Assembly: GCA_934122155.1 (NCBI GenBank)
Contig: CAKOVX010000003.1
Span: forward strand, 41,764 to 105,763
Direction: 5' to 3'
DNA length: 64,000 bases
DNA from: an uncultured Clostridia bacterium
Lineage (GTDB): Bacteria; Bacillota; Clostridia; TANB77; CAG-508
Shown: positions 33,887 through 44,687 of the stretch, one piece after another
How positions within the stretch are numbered: the stretch's first letter is position 1
Layout of the letters: every line of letters begins with the position of its first letter
Position numbers and translations under genes: made by a program
Notes under the pieces: model-generated
What the model saw: only the letters and a program-made list of their open reading frames with translations
Told to the model about the DNA's origin: nothing
Database searches by the model: none

Positions 33887-34060
33887 TTATTTTTCCTCCT
33901 TATTTTCTTTTAATTGAGTTCCAAAGTAGAAGGCTATTATCATTAAGTAGATTTCTTTTATGTCAAAGCCCTTTGCAATAGCTAAATAGCACACTACTAA
34001 TGTTAATAATATTGTAACTATGCTTTTCACGTTAATTAGCTTTGCTAACTTTTCTAACAT
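33887..34060 (-). CDS. Small holin-like membrane protein
   Basis: 57 residues with two hydrophobic segments (SIVTILLTLVVCYLAIA and YLMIIAFYFGTQL) separated by a short charged turn, and a charged C-terminal tail. These are class II holin-like features. The stop (TAA) directly abuts the ATG of the next gene. It probably permeabilises the membrane for the endolysin. Confidence 0.6.
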   Translation of the reverse strand: MLEKLAKLINVKSIVTILLTLVVCYLAIAKGFDIKEIYLMIIAFYFGTQLKENKEEK

Positions 34061-34062
34061 AA

Positions 34063-34311
34063 CTATTCCCTCCTTTCTAAATCTTCTATTCTGTGATTTG
34101 CGACTTTAATTTGTTCTTCTATTACAGGAACTCTTTGTGCAAAATTATTGTGTAGCCTCACTTCTCTCGTAAGTTCCTCTATTTTTGTATCTGTTACTGC
34201 TTGTTGTGTCGAGAGTCTGTTTTCTATTTTTTTATTGCTGGATAAATTAGAAAAGACTACCCCTACAAGAGATAGTCCTCCAGTTATAATAGCTACTATT
34301 ATTGCTTCCAT
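34063..34311 (-). CDS. Phage membrane-anchored coiled-coil protein (XhlA-like)
   Basis: 82 residues: N-terminal transmembrane segment (AIIVAIITGGLSLVGVVF) followed by a long coiled coil (TDTKIEELTREVRLHNNF to HRIEDLERRE). This is a common gene just upstream of holins in Gram-positive phages, akin to haemolysin XhlA-type proteins that assist lysis. Confidence 0.65.
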   Translation of the reverse strand: MEAIIVAIITGGLSLVGVVFSNLSSNKKIENRLSTQQAVTDTKIEELTREVRLHNNFAQRVPVIEEQIKVANHRIEDLERRE

Positions 34312-34331
34312 AGTTTTCTCCTTTCTTAAAA

Positions 34332-34715
34332 TTAAGATTTAGTATAATAAACTTCTACAATTAAGTCGTATCCTGAAAAGTCATAGTTGTTCATAGTTGC
34401 AATCAAAGTTATATCATTGAAATATGCAGACAAGTATTGTGTATTAGTTAAATTTATAAATGGAACAGTTAACATTTGTCCACTTGTCTTATGCTTTGCA
34501 AATAACTGATATTTTGTAATTTTATATGAGCTCGAAAGTCCTGTATTAAAGTCTTTTCTACCTGAATTGGCAAAAGCACCTAAATTTTTGCGCAACCCAT
34601 ATTCTTTTTTTCCTTCGATGATTCTGCCTGTCTCAAATTCAGTTCCAGTTGTAATATTCAATTTATCTTGTTTTTTATTTATTAAATCTTTAATTTTACT
34701 CCACGCATTAAACAT
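34332..34715 (-). CDS. Phage tail/baseplate-associated hypothetical protein
   Basis: 127 residues, beta-rich by composition. It starts 8 bp inside the end of the upstream gene and lies at the end of the tail module, so it is probably a distal tail or receptor-binding accessory protein. I do not recognise the fold. Confidence 0.5.
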   Translation of the reverse strand: MFNAWSKIKDLINKKQDKLNITTGTEFETGRIIEGKKEYGLRKNLGAFANSGRKDFNTGLSSSYKITKYQLFAKHKTSGQMLTVPFINLTNTQYLSAYFNDITLIATMNNYDFSGYDLIVEVYYTKS

Positions 34716-35370
34716 TTGAATACTCTCCTCTCACAACAAATTCAAAATATTCACCACTTTCACAGTTCCAATCAGTTGTTGTCTTAATTTGATTGCTTAC
34801 TGCATTAGCTTCGCCTATCTCTCGATAATGTCCATCTGTTCCTGTATCATCGCTACTTAATATCAGCAATTCCCCCATGTAATACACATCAAGGCAGTGT
34901 GTGCCTACTTTGTAATAGCAAGGTAGTGTTATAGTTCCACCTTTGGCTACTGCTGCAGTGAGCTGTAAAAAGTATTTATGCTCGACTATTTGTGCTAGTT
35001 CAGCTTTAGTTGCTGTACTGCCTATGTCAACTGCTGTTCCTAATAATACCCATTCAGTTCCATTGTAAGCATAATCTTTATTTTCCGAAATAACATTATA
35101 TACATCTCCACTTTTTTGTTCCGTTACTTCATTTAATTTTGTAAAATTTTCAACAGAGCCTTTGAACTTATATATATTTTGTAACATATCAAGTTTTTGT
35201 TTATAATTATCTGTAAAATCATTACTTGACATCCCTTTGCCTGGAACCTTGTCAACCTTTCCATACAATTTTTCATCTATAATATCATTGTTAGTATTAG
35301 CTACTCCTACATCGTAGCTTTCTATTTTTAAAGGTTTTTTTAAATTATAATGTTCTGTATAATTTGACAT
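34708..35370 (-). CDS. Phage tail/fibre hypothetical protein
   Basis: 220 residues beginning MSNYTEHYNLKKPLKIESYD, a start typical of small phage fibre or appendage proteins. The middle contains YKFKGSVENFTKL and a GDVYNV motif seen in baseplate appendages. It lies between the fibre gene and the end of the tail module. No catalytic motif. Confidence 0.6.
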   Translation of the reverse strand: MSNYTEHYNLKKPLKIESYDVGVANTNNDIIDEKLYGKVDKVPGKGMSSNDFTDNYKQKLDMLQNIYKFKGSVENFTKLNEVTEQKSGDVYNVISENKDYAYNGTEWVLLGTAVDIGSTATKAELAQIVEHKYFLQLTAAVAKGGTITLPCYYKVGTHCLDVYYMGELLILSSDDTGTDGHYREIGEANAVSNQIKTTTDWNCESGEYFEFVVRGEYSNV

Positions 35371-35381
35371 ACTTATACCAC

Positions 35382-36570
35382 CTAAACTTTCATTAGAATT
35401 AATTTAATTCCTATATTCTTGCTTTGTTCTTCCTGTGCCATTTTAGATACCCATACCGTAATATTTTCTTCATTTAGCGAAGCTGTTAATCCTAAATTTC
35501 CTTTTACCACACTTCCACTACTGTTTATTCCAACTGTACTCCATTTTCTATTTGCTTCACTGTTCATACTGTTATTTTTTGACATAAGACTAATTATCAC
35601 AGAATTATTTTTATTGAATCCTTTTGGATAATTTATATCTACAGCTCCTTGGACGCTTGTGCTGGTTGTATCAGGCGTAGTCAAACTGCTTGTTATAACT
35701 GCAAAATCTCCTTTTAGTTTATAATCAGTTGCTTCTTTTCCTCCCAATTTTTGCGAGTTACTTGCTGTAGTAGCTGTAGTAGCATTTCCGTGTACATTCT
35801 TTTGCACTATCTGCAACTGTAGCTGTAGCAGCATTACCTGTACAACTACCAGAAGAACCACTGACATTACCAGTAACATTACCTTGTAAATCTCCTTTGA
35901 CATTTGCCTCTACACCTCCATTTACTACTAGTTTTCCTGTTATTGTGTTATCTTGGTCTTTTCTTACAAGATTTTCAGTAACAGAATCTATATAATCTTG
36001 AAATTGCTGATATAATTCTTCTCCATCAACACTGATTAAAGAATTAACTATTCCACAAAGTGTTTTATCTAATCTTTTATCAACAACATCTGATGCTTCA
36101 ATGTTAGATGTACTTTTTACGGTTACTTCTGCCAAGCATATTTCATAAATGTTGTTATCTCTTTGCAATGAAGCTGGCGTTGTACCATTTCCTTCTTTGA
36201 TATATAACTTCGTTTCTCGCACCGCTAGTGTTTTATCTAATTTTACAACCACTCTGTCAACACGATTTCCACTAGTTGGTCTTTCTAGTGTGAATATTTT
36301 GTCTTCTTCATTTTCAAAGTCTGCACCTTCTATGATTCCAGCTCCTGCATTTACTTTTATATTAAGTCCTCCGTTAGCACTAACCTTCATTCCATTTTCG
36401 CCATAATTTTTATATTGTCCAAAATAAACCCCGTTGCTTAGAAATTTAGCAAAATATTTTCTAAATATTTCAGCCTCATAAAGCCTATCTGGTTCCATAT
36501 TTCCACTGTCTGAATTTAAAACATCCATACTATCAAATGGAAAACTCTTTAAACTTGTTTCTAATGACAT
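35382..36570 (-). CDS. Phage tail fibre/baseplate protein, split by +1 frameshift at CGG
   Basis: The N-terminal part (MSLETSLKSFPFDSM) is a baseplate-type domain with NKVDRVVVKLD-like beta segments. The collagen-like and Gly/Asn/Ala/Thr-rich repeats around residue 245 read AKECT, then in-frame CGG (35790-35788), after which that frame stops. Skipping the C gives GNATTATTASNSQKLGG, the expected continuation of the repeat, and the frame runs to 35382 for a total of about 396 residues. The C-terminal half is probably a host-binding beta domain. One of the seven prophage CGG sites. Confidence 0.8.
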
Positions 36571-36597
36571 AATTTTTCCTTTCCATAATAATAAGAC

Positions 36598-37773
36598 CTA
36601 GTTTATAGGTCTTGTTATTATTCTTTTTATTTCTTCTCCTAGACTTGGTACTTTATCTCCAAAGCCTAGTTCAACTGTTTTGTTGTTTCTTTCGTATATC
36701 TCTTTTGCTTGAATTATACGTTTATCTTCATATATTCCATCACTTTCAAGAGTTACTAAATCTCCTAAAAAGAAATCTTTTTCCCATTCCATATTTGGAA
36801 TTTGATATACTTTTCCTTCTATACTTTGAATTATTTTATATGTATCTAGTTTCTTTTGTCCTTCTATTTTTAGTTCATCTACATCTTCTATATTATTTAA
36901 ATCTATTAAAACTTCTCTTCTATCGAAACCTGTTGCAGTTCCTAAAACAGTTATAAGTCTATCCTCGTTTTCTCCTTTACCTGCTACATATCCAACATTT
37001 TTATAATTCGAGTTATCGTCTGTTGTCTTTCCTTCAAGTAAATTCTTCTTTTTTTCACTAAATATAATATAAGGATGTTTTATTGTTCCTTGTAATTGTT
37101 CGTGCGTATAAGCTTGTAGTTGTTTATGTGTGAAATCTTTTAAAAATTTGTGTGTATTTAGACTTTCTACTTGATTTACAGTTCTGTCTGTTCCTTTTAA
37201 ACTATCAAAATATATACATTTTTCAGTTCTACTTAGATAACCATACCAACCTAACCCTGTATCTTCACTTATATGTTTTTCTTCGTCATGCAAATTAGTT
37301 AGTCTTGCTTGCCATACTGTTTTTATTCCTCTATTTTGCGAAGGTGCTATTTTAATCCAAGAAATGTCCCTTTCAGGCGTTCTTATATTATCGTAATAGC
37401 TTTCTACCAAATGATTTTTTAAATAATGTTTTTGGATGTTCTCTGCATAATCTTCTGATACTCTGTCATAGCCGTTTGTAGCAACTATTCTTCTTTTTGT
37501 AATACCTTTTATGCAATATCCTGTAACTTTCATAGTTTTAGTATTTTTGTTAGTACTCGTAGCTATTTTATCTATTAACAATATCTTGTCATCTCTTTTA
37601 TTAACTATTAACATATTGTCCTTTTTTAACTTATTAGTATTAGCTTTATTTTTATTAATAGTTAATTCAAAAGTTCCACATTCATAATAGTTCCACACAC
37701 AAATAAGGCTTTCAAAATTAGTAATAATACCAAGCAATTCAAAATTCGTATTTATTATTTCTATACAATTCAT
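36598..37773 (-). CDS. Phage tail protein, Gp37-like (tail-associated)
   Basis: 391 residues. The start MNCIEIINTNFELLGIITNF and the N-terminal beta-rich domain match the siphovirus ReqiPepy6 Gp37-like family, which occupies the Tal position after Dit. It probably forms the tail tip hub. The stop of the Dit gene directly precedes its start. Intact frame. Confidence 0.75.
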   Translation of the reverse strand: MNCIEIINTNFELLGIITNFESLICVWNYYECGTFELTINKNKANTNKLKKDNMLIVNKRDDKILLIDKIATSTNKNTKTMKVTGYCIKGITKRRIVATNGYDRVSEDYAENIQKHYLKNHLVESYYDNIRTPERDISWIKIAPSQNRGIKTVWQARLTNLHDEEKHISEDTGLGWYGYLSRTEKCIYFDSLKGTDRTVNQVESLNTHKFLKDFTHKQLQAYTHEQLQGTIKHPYIIFSEKKKNLLEGKTTDDNSNYKNVGYVAGKGENEDRLITVLGTATGFDRREVLIDLNNIEDVDELKIEGQKKLDTYKIIQSIEGKVYQIPNMEWEKDFFLGDLVTLESDGIYEDKRIIQAKEIYERNNKTVELGFGDKVPSLGEEIKRIITRPIN

Positions 37774-38665
37774 CTATACACCTACATACTTATTTGTATA
37801 GTCCTTAATTGTTACTCTATCTTTTGCACCTTCTATATCTGAACTATACTTAATTAAGTTCTTTCCCACAATTAAACTAAAAAATGTACTTTTTAAATCT
37901 ATTTTATTGTATACATCTTGCGTGCCATAAGGCGTAATCAGATTAACTGTTTCTTTGCCCTCTCTCGTATCTATTACTAATTTTTCTTTCTCTCCAAGTT
38001 CCATATTTACTTGTATATATTCGCCAGTAGTTTCATTTGTTATTTTAGGATTACTTGCAGGTCCAATATATTCTATTTGAATTGGTGCATCAACATCGCC
38101 CAAATTTTCAACTTCTTTATAAAAGCTTACATTAGAAAAAGTAGTTGCAAGTGTAAGAGGAAATTTTAATCCTCCTGAAACAGATTTTATATCAATATCT
38201 TGTCCATTTTCATCTAGCCAATAAGGATTTTCACAATAAAAAGAGATAGTTGCAGTATCATGATTATTCCTTCTATCATTAAACTCCGCACTATCTTCCA
38301 CTTTCCCATAAATTCTATATTTCTTATAGTCGTTTGTATAATAAATCAATAGTTCTCCTCTTTTATTTGTTTGAGAATTATATGTTTTAGGATTTATTAT
38401 TCGCATTATTTTTCGCCTTAATTCATATAATTTTACTCTGTTTTTGGTTCTGATTGTTGCCTTTAATTTAATAACTCTTGCATCTAGCAAACTGTCCTCA
38501 CTATTACATCCATCTTGATTTACACCTTGGCTTTTTTGTGAAGTTGCTCCGCGGGTGTCCTAATCCTTCAATATGACTTAAAAGTATATCTTCTTCTGAA
38601 TTTCCTACACTATCAAATACTATGTTTTCATTTAAAGCTAAATTGATTATTTCTAATTTTTGCAT
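37774..38665 (-). CDS. Distal tail protein (Dit), split by +1 frameshift at CGG
   Basis: Siphovirus Dit family (tail tip adaptor). The true start is ATG 38665 with an AGGTGG box, giving MQKLEIINLALNENIVFDSV. After EGLGHP the in-frame CGG (38551-38549) is met; the zero frame ends 16 codons later in RWM-stop. Skipping the C continues GATSQKSQGVNQDGCNSED and then the Dit core (LYELRRKIMRIINPKT). Total 296 residues, as expected. An ORF beginning at 38490 lacks the conserved N-terminus and has no ribosome binding site. Confidence 0.85.
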
Positions 38666-38673
38666 TTTACCAC

Positions 38674-41600
38674 CTACATTCCTGCTAAACTTGATGCCAA
38701 TTGTTCATCTATGTTTCTTAATTTTCTATAAGTTTCGCTTGGCATTTCTGGATTTTGTTCAATGTTATTAGTTTGATATACATTAATTGTTCGAGTCTGA
38801 GGTTTATTGCTTCCCGCCTCATATCTATACATTCCTGATGTCCACTCTTTTATCTTATTTTCTATTCCAGCATTAATTGAATCTTGTACCCTTTGTATCA
38901 TATTTTCTATTTTGCTTGTTATTCCTTCATTAATTCCTTGCGCTAATTTTTCACCTAATGTTTGTCCAGTTATTTCATAAGCATCTCCATAACTTTTTAA
39001 TAGGCTTAGAATTTTATTTTGATTTTGTTCTACATTCAATAACATTTTTTCAGCTGTTTCTTGAGCTTTACCTATTTGCTTACTATAATATTCTTCTAAA
39101 TCCTCTAATTGTTTATTATAGAGTTCTTTTTGCTTGTCCGCTTCATCTTCAATTGCTTGTGTTTTACTGTCTTGTTCTTTTTGTAATAATTCTTTTTGTT
39201 CATTTAAAACTTCTTTTTTATCTTCTAAAGTTCTATTATTCAATGTCTTTTGATACTCTGCTACTAACTTGTCTAATTCTTTTTGATAATTAGCCTTTGT
39301 TGTTGCATCATGCTCGTATTCTATTAATTCTTGAAGTCTGTTTTTCTTTCTTTCGTATTCTGCGTCTTCTTCGTCTCTCGATTTTTGTTGCTCTGCTTTG
39401 TTTAGTGCTTCAATTTCTTTTTCTATTACTTCTATTTTTGTATCATATTCTGCATTAATAGCATTAATACGAATTTCTTTTAACTTTTCCACTTGCTCTA
39501 TTTGTGCATCAATAAAAGCCTTATCTTTTTCTTGCATTTCTTCTAATTGTTTCGTAATAGCATCAGTTAACTGAGTTACTGTATTATCAATCTGTTCTAC
39601 TCGCAAATCTCTCTTTTGTTGCTCATAATCACGAATTGTACTTAACTCTTCTCTGTATATTTCTTTTCTTTCGTCAAGAGAAAGTCTTTCATCTTTCATT
39701 ATTTGATTCAAGTAATTTCTGTGCATTTGAATTATTTTATTATAGTCTGCTGTTTGCTCTGTTATATCATAGGAAGCACCTCGCATATTTTTTTGCTTTT
39801 GGATATATGCTTCGTAATCTTCTGTTTGTTGGTTCAACAATTCTTTCTCTTTTTGAGCTAATTCTTTATTTAGTTCATATATCTTTTCTCTTATTTCATT
39901 TCTTTCATCTGATGTCTTTGCATATTTTCTTAATGCATATTTCCACATTGATATTTCTTGATTTATGCTTAATTGGTCTAATGCTTTTTTATGTTCTATT
40001 TGTTTTTTATAGTTATCAAATCGTTTATTTGAGTATGAACTAGAACCAGATGATACTTTTTTAGGAGTATAACTTGAAGTTACGCTTCCTCTAAAATCTG
40101 CAGGAGATAACTTTGCTAAATTAGATAAAACATTGATTTGATTTTGCAAAGATGCCGTAACTTCTTCGACTGATTGTTTAGTATAATTTGCTATAGTTTG
40201 TATTTGTTCACTATTACTCATCATTGCATTAACTTCTAATATACTAGCCTGAATTGCCACTTGTGCATTAGCCCACTCAGCATCTGCTGCAGCATTTTCA
40301 GCATTAATTGCGCTTTGAGTACTTGCTATAGTATTTTCATTTACTTTAGCTAATTCTGGATACACTTTTACTAGTTGTGATTTTGCATTTGAATATTCTT
40401 CCGTTGCTGTTTGACCTTTTTTTAATATATTTAACAACTGTTGTTTACCTTGAATGTCAGCTTTTGTCTGTGCTATATTAATTAATGTTTCTCTATGTGA
40501 TTTTTGATTTGTTAATCTAGCATATTTTTGTTTTGTTGCATTTATTTCTAAAGATTTATTTAAAACATTTACTTTATTTTTATAAAGATCAATAGTAGAT
40601 CCATCTATCATTTTTTCTTTTTGAAACTTTTTAAGGGCTTCTTGCGCATTATATATTTGTGTATTTAGAGTATTAAGTTGTGCTTTATATTGAAATTCTA
40701 AAATTTCTCCCTTGGAAAATTGTTGTACTAATTCACTTCTTTTTTTCTCAAGTTCTTGGATTTTATTATTTTTTTGTTCATATATATTTACTATTTCTTG
40801 TGCTTCATTCCTTGCCTGTTCTACTGTTTCTTTTTCTCCGGCAGTATAAGTTCCATTATTTTGTCTAAAGCTAGCCAACGCTTCTGATAAATTCTTTGAT
40901 TTTTCTGTTGCTTCTTCCATCTTATCTATAGTCTCTTGCATTTTTGTATCAAATACTGTTAATCCTGCTACTACTGCTGCAATTCCTACAGCTATTAAAG
41001 TTACTGGATTTGCTAACAATGATACTGTAAAAGCTTTCGTTGTCATATCTGCTGCAGTAGCTGCAGTTTTATATGCTACATATGCTTTTTTCGCAGCAGT
41101 TAATCCTACTATCATTGCTAATAATGTAGTAGTAAATGTTATTATTCCACTAGTTGCACTTTTATTTTCTTTAACAAACTCAGCCAATTGTTTAGTGATT
41201 GATAACTGTAATGTACTATATTGTGTTAACGCAGGTATCATGCTTTCTCCAATGTTTCTACTTAACTCTAAATTTGTTGCATTTAATTGTGCTTGCTGTC
41301 CTTGATATCCACTTGACATTTCAGCTGCTGTTCCACTAAACATTGCTGCTTCGTCCATTATTCCATTATATACTGCCTGTGCTTTTTCTGCTTGTGTTAA
41401 TGCATCTGTACTCTTTCCAATTGTTTTAGCATAATCTTCATACATTTTTGATATATTCTTTTGTACTCCAGCTGCGTCAGATAAAACAGAGTTTTCCATC
41501 CTAATTCCGTTCCGTTGTTACTCTTACCGCTTCTGACAAAGAATATGATGCTTGTCTATTTCCTACAGCTGCATCTTGTAAAACTTTTAATATTTCCCCT

Positions 41601-42019
41601 GTTTGTTTTACAGTAAATCCATATGTTAATAAATTCTTAGTAGAAGCTATGACATCAGAGTCATCCATAAGTTTTAATTGGTTTACATCTTTTATTGTAT
41701 CTTCAATCTCTGTCATTGAATTATTAGTAGCTGTAGCTGTTTTTTGTAGAGCTTTCATACTATTAGTATATGTGTTATACTTATTTACTCCGTCTTCTAT
41801 TGCTGATGTTATTTTTGCTAAAGATGCTATTATACTTGCAGACATTGCTATAAAACTAGCATCTAATTGACTATTACTATTTTGAACCTTTTTATTTTCT
41901 TGTTCAATTTTTTCTAGCTTCTGTTTAGCTGTTTCTAAACCTTTTTCAAGAGCTTCTGTTTTTATCTTTAAGTTTATTACTAGTTGACCTATTTGTGTTT
42001 CACTTGCTATTTTTTTCAC
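38674..42019 (-). CDS. Tail tape measure protein, split by +1 frameshift at CGG
   Basis: About 1115 residues when joined, setting tail length. Residues 1-170 start MKKIASETQIGQLVINLKIK and run through a coiled coil to SLSEAVRVTTE. Then comes in-frame CGG (41509-41507), with the zero frame ending in AAT TAG. Skipping the C continues GIRMENSVLSDAAGVQKNIS, the TP901-like tape measure core (KMYEDYAKTIGKSTDALTQA), two membrane-like segments near 300-340, and a very long coiled coil to LASSLAGM. The break falls inside the conserved phage_tail_tape_measure core, so a two-gene interpretation is unlikely. Confidence 0.88.
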
Positions 42020-42067
42020 TTCCTTTCAGACAAAATAAAAACACCTACCTAAGTAAGTGTCTATCTT

Positions 42068-42601
42068 TTAAAATAAAATTATTCTTTCAATTTCGTAAGT
42101 TATTTCTTCTTTAACTACTTTCTCCAAAATTATTCTAATCTTTTGTAAACAATAATAGTTACTATTTTTATCTATTCCATACTCTTTATTTTTCTCTATA
42201 ACATTCCAATATATTTCATAAGCTTCATTATCCCCAATTGCATCTTGTGTATTTTCAATTTCAAAATTTGAAACTAACACATCTAAATCATTAAAAAAGT
42301 AATTTACATATTTATTTTCTATATTTTCTTTACTTTTATAATATATAAAATCATCTGCTAAATATTCTTCTAACTTTTCTTCGTCTCTATTTTTTAATAT
42401 TTCTACAATTTCATTTATTACTTCATTATGTGTTTTTACTTTTCCTTCTTCTATTAATTTCATTTCATGTTTAGCTTGATTTGAAGTATTGATATTATTT
42501 GCTATCATTCCTATTAATATTGGTAAAAATATTAATAGAAATGCTATTAAAAATACTATCAAACAACCAGTTGTATTTTTTTCATTATTTCCTTTTTCCA
42601 T
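42068..42601 (-). CDS. Membrane-anchored protein inserted in the tail module
   Basis: 177 residues: short polar N-terminus, one strong transmembrane helix (LIVFLIAFLLIFLPILIGMI), then an extracellular/soluble domain resembling small NTF2-like (DUF4878-type) folds. It lies between the tail chaperone and tape measure genes, where phages normally have nothing. Its topology is like that of superinfection-exclusion or lysogenic-conversion proteins. Function unknown. Confidence 0.65.
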   Translation of the reverse strand: MEKGNNEKNTTGCLIVFLIAFLLIFLPILIGMIANNINTSNQAKHEMKLIEEGKVKTHNEVINEIVEILKNRDEEKLEEYLADDFIYYKSKENIENKYVNYFFNDLDVLVSNFEIENTQDAIGDNEAYEIYWNVIEKNKEYGIDKNSNYYCLQKIRIILEKVVKEEITYEIERIILF

Positions 42602-42669
42602 ATTTTATCCCCTCCTAATAAGAGTATAACATATATAAATTGAAAATAATATCTTTTGGGGTCAAATTT

Positions 42670-43238
42670 TTAAAAGTCTTCTGCTTCTACTTCTTCTTCA
42701 TCACTATTGCTTACTTTGTTTAATTCTGCATATTCTTGCATGATAATTGGGATTTCATCCGGATAATAGTCTTCTAAAAATTCTCTTTTACTTATTCCTA
42801 TTTTGATGCAGATTGCAATTGTTCTTTGAAGCCAATTAGAGTTGTAATCTTGCTCAATATTGGCTTCATTTTGTCGAAAAAACTTTCTAGTTCATTCACT
42901 TTCCAAAACTCTTGTATAACATCTAGTAATTCCTTTGGTGTAAGCTGATTTTCTAATACATTTCTATCTATTTCCATTAATTTAGATAAGAAATTAAATG
43001 TAAAGTTTGGTAATATAATTAATAATTTCATTACTAAATTCATTATATTTTCCATTGTAAACATTTCTGATAATTTGAAATCTTGTCCATTGTCAGACAA
43101 CTCTTTTATAAAGTCTTCTGGCAAATCCTTTAAAGTCTGTAGAGCTTCAAAATATTTGCCACAAGGCTTTTTTTCAATCTCTACACCATGTATTCTTTTT
43201 ACTTTTGGTAAACTCTTTGTTTCATTACTTTTTGTCAT
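42670..43238 (-). CDS. Tail assembly chaperone gpGT, made by -1 frameshift
   Basis: Extended product of the gpG start. The slippery heptamer T TTT TTC is at 42882-42876, in register with the zero frame (SFFDK). After a -1 slip the frame reads RQNEANIEQDYNSNWLQRTI and on to 42670, giving about 189 residues and ending in an acidic tail. The extension has no start of its own. The G/GT arrangement with a fixed ratio is known to be required for tail tube assembly on the tape measure protein, whose gene follows. Confidence 0.8.
42798..43238 (-). CDS. Tail assembly chaperone gpG
   Basis: 146 residues, mostly helical, in the usual place between the major tail protein and tape measure genes. It binds tape measure protein and tail tube subunits during assembly. 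It is the major, unshifted product; a share of ribosomes slip at T TTT TTC to make gpGT. Confidence 0.8.
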   Translation of the reverse strand: MTKSNETKSLPKVKRIHGVEIEKKPCGKYFEALQTLKDLPEDFIKELSDNGQDFKLSEMFTMENIMNLVMKLLIILPNFTFNFLSKLMEIDRNVLENQLTPKELLDVIQEFWKVNELESFFDKMKPILSKITTLIGFKEQLQSASK

Positions 43239-43289
43239 TTATTTTTTCCTCCTAATAAAAGTTTCAGGAGAGTATTTCTACTCTCCGTC

Positions 43290-43880
43290 TTATCCTTGGC
43301 CTTCTGATGGTTGTGGTGTTGGTATAGTAGGTACTGTATCTAGCCAAGTTAAATCAGTTGAACTTGTACTATCTTTATATACTCTAACTTTAGGGTCAGA
43401 TAATAAAGCTCTTTTATAAAATGTTCCACTTATTGTTAATGTAGCAACTTGTGTTCCATTGTCTTGTGTTTGTAAATCTTGCTTTACTTTCTTAAATTTA
43501 ACTCTATAATATCTAAACATTCTATAGTTTCCGTCTTTTCTTTTAGCTTTAAATGTCATTGCATAATCCTTACTTTGATTGTCTGGTCCCCAAGAATATT
43601 CTTTTGATTCTTCATCGTAATTTCCACCTTCGAAAATAGACATTAATTCTAAATCTGCTTCTGGAATTTCCAATTCAAAATTTTCTCCATCAAATATTTC
43701 TTCATCATCATATATCTCATCATCTGCATATATTGGATCATTTGATGTTTGAATATCTCTTGTTAATTTTTGTGCATAAGGTATATTTACAGCTTCTCCC
43801 ACTTTATAATTTGTTTCTGTATTCTCTAATAATTCAAATACTTTAATTCCACTTAATCCTCTTAATGCTTTTTTTGGCAT
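43290..43880 (-). CDS. Major tail (tube) protein
   Basis: 196 residues. The start MPKKALRGLSGIKVFELLEN and the acidic segment after residue 50 match the phi13/TP901-like major tail protein family. The C-terminal third includes a proline-rich tail. It forms the stacked hexamer rings of the tube. Gene order (connector, tail tube, chaperone, tape measure) supports it. Confidence 0.85.
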   Translation of the reverse strand: MPKKALRGLSGIKVFELLENTETNYKVGEAVNIPYAQKLTRDIQTSNDPIYADDEIYDDEEIFDGENFELEIPEADLELMSIFEGGNYDEESKEYSWGPDNQSKDYAMTFKAKRKDGNYRMFRYYRVKFKKVKQDLQTQDNGTQVATLTISGTFYKRALLSDPKVRVYKDSTSSTDLTWLDTVPTIPTPQPSEGQG

Positions 43881-43895
43881 AATTAAGCCCTCCTT

Positions 43896-44249
43896 TTATA
43901 AAATTTCTTCTTTTTCAAAACGCATTGTTTTGTGATATATTTTTGTTTCCTGTTCAAATAAATCCATTGCTAATGTTCTTTCAAACTCTAAATCTTCCAT
44001 TTTTTCATTTACTTCAATAGCTAATTTAGAACATTTACTTGAACTTTTAGCCCAAATGTCTACTTGAATAGAAATATTACTGCTATATTCTTCATCATCT
44101 GCTTTACTAGACATTGAATTGTCCATTTCATAATAAGAAATAGCAGATTTTTTATCTAATTCACTCCACTTTTGTGGATAAAAATAAGAAACCTCTACAT
44201 CGGAGATTTCTTCTAATTTTTTTAATATTTGTGGCTTTAAATTTTTCAT
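43896..44249 (-). CDS. Tail terminator/neck protein
   Basis: 117 residues, alpha/beta, in the position of the tail terminator (gpU-like or minor capsid) between the HK97 gp10-like protein and the tail tube. Its ATG overlaps the stop of the upstream gene (TAATG). The assignment is from position and size. Confidence 0.6.
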   Translation of the reverse strand: MKNLKPQILKKLEEISDVEVSYFYPQKWSELDKKSAISYYEMDNSMSSKADDEEYSSNISIQVDIWAKSSSKCSKLAIEVNEKMEDLEFERTLAMDLFEQETKIYHKTMRFEKEEIL

Positions 44250-44687
44250 TATTTACCACCTAACTTTCTTATATCTTGCTGTATTGATTTAATTACTTCT
44301 TGTTCTACTTCACCTGTATTCTTTGCGTGCAAGTATGCAGGTGTTAAGAATGGTCTTGGACTCATGCCTTTCCAGTCAGCCTTATAAGATATTCCGTTCT
44401 GGTCTATCTATATTGCTTTCAGTTCCTCTTTGACCTGTTCCAAACTCAACATATGGTGCATATTCAAGATTTGAAAATACTTGTGCTTCTGCTCCATCTT
44501 GTATTGTTTGTGATTTAGTCTTTATTGAGTTACGAAGATGTCCTGTTTTTACAGGTGCTAAATATTTAGCATCTTTTTGTATCTTCTTTGCTCCTCTTTC
44601 AAGTCCTTTTCTGCAACTTTCTTTTGCATTTCCACCTAATCCAGATAGAGTTGCAAGTAATTCATCTAATCCTTCTATACTAGCCAT
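44249..44687 (-). CDS. HK97 gp10-like neck protein, split by +1 frameshift at CGG
   Basis: Neck/tail-completion protein. Start ATG 44687 (MASIEGLDELLATLSGLG) has a GGTGGG box. The HK97 gp10 core (NSIKTKS, YAPYVEFGTG) is followed by DRPE and an in-frame CGG (44396-44394); the zero frame ends RNIL-stop. Skipping the C gives GISYKADWKGMSPRPFLTPA, exactly the family's C-terminal motif, and runs to 44249, overlapping the next ATG. Total about 145 residues, the normal length. Confidence 0.88.
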
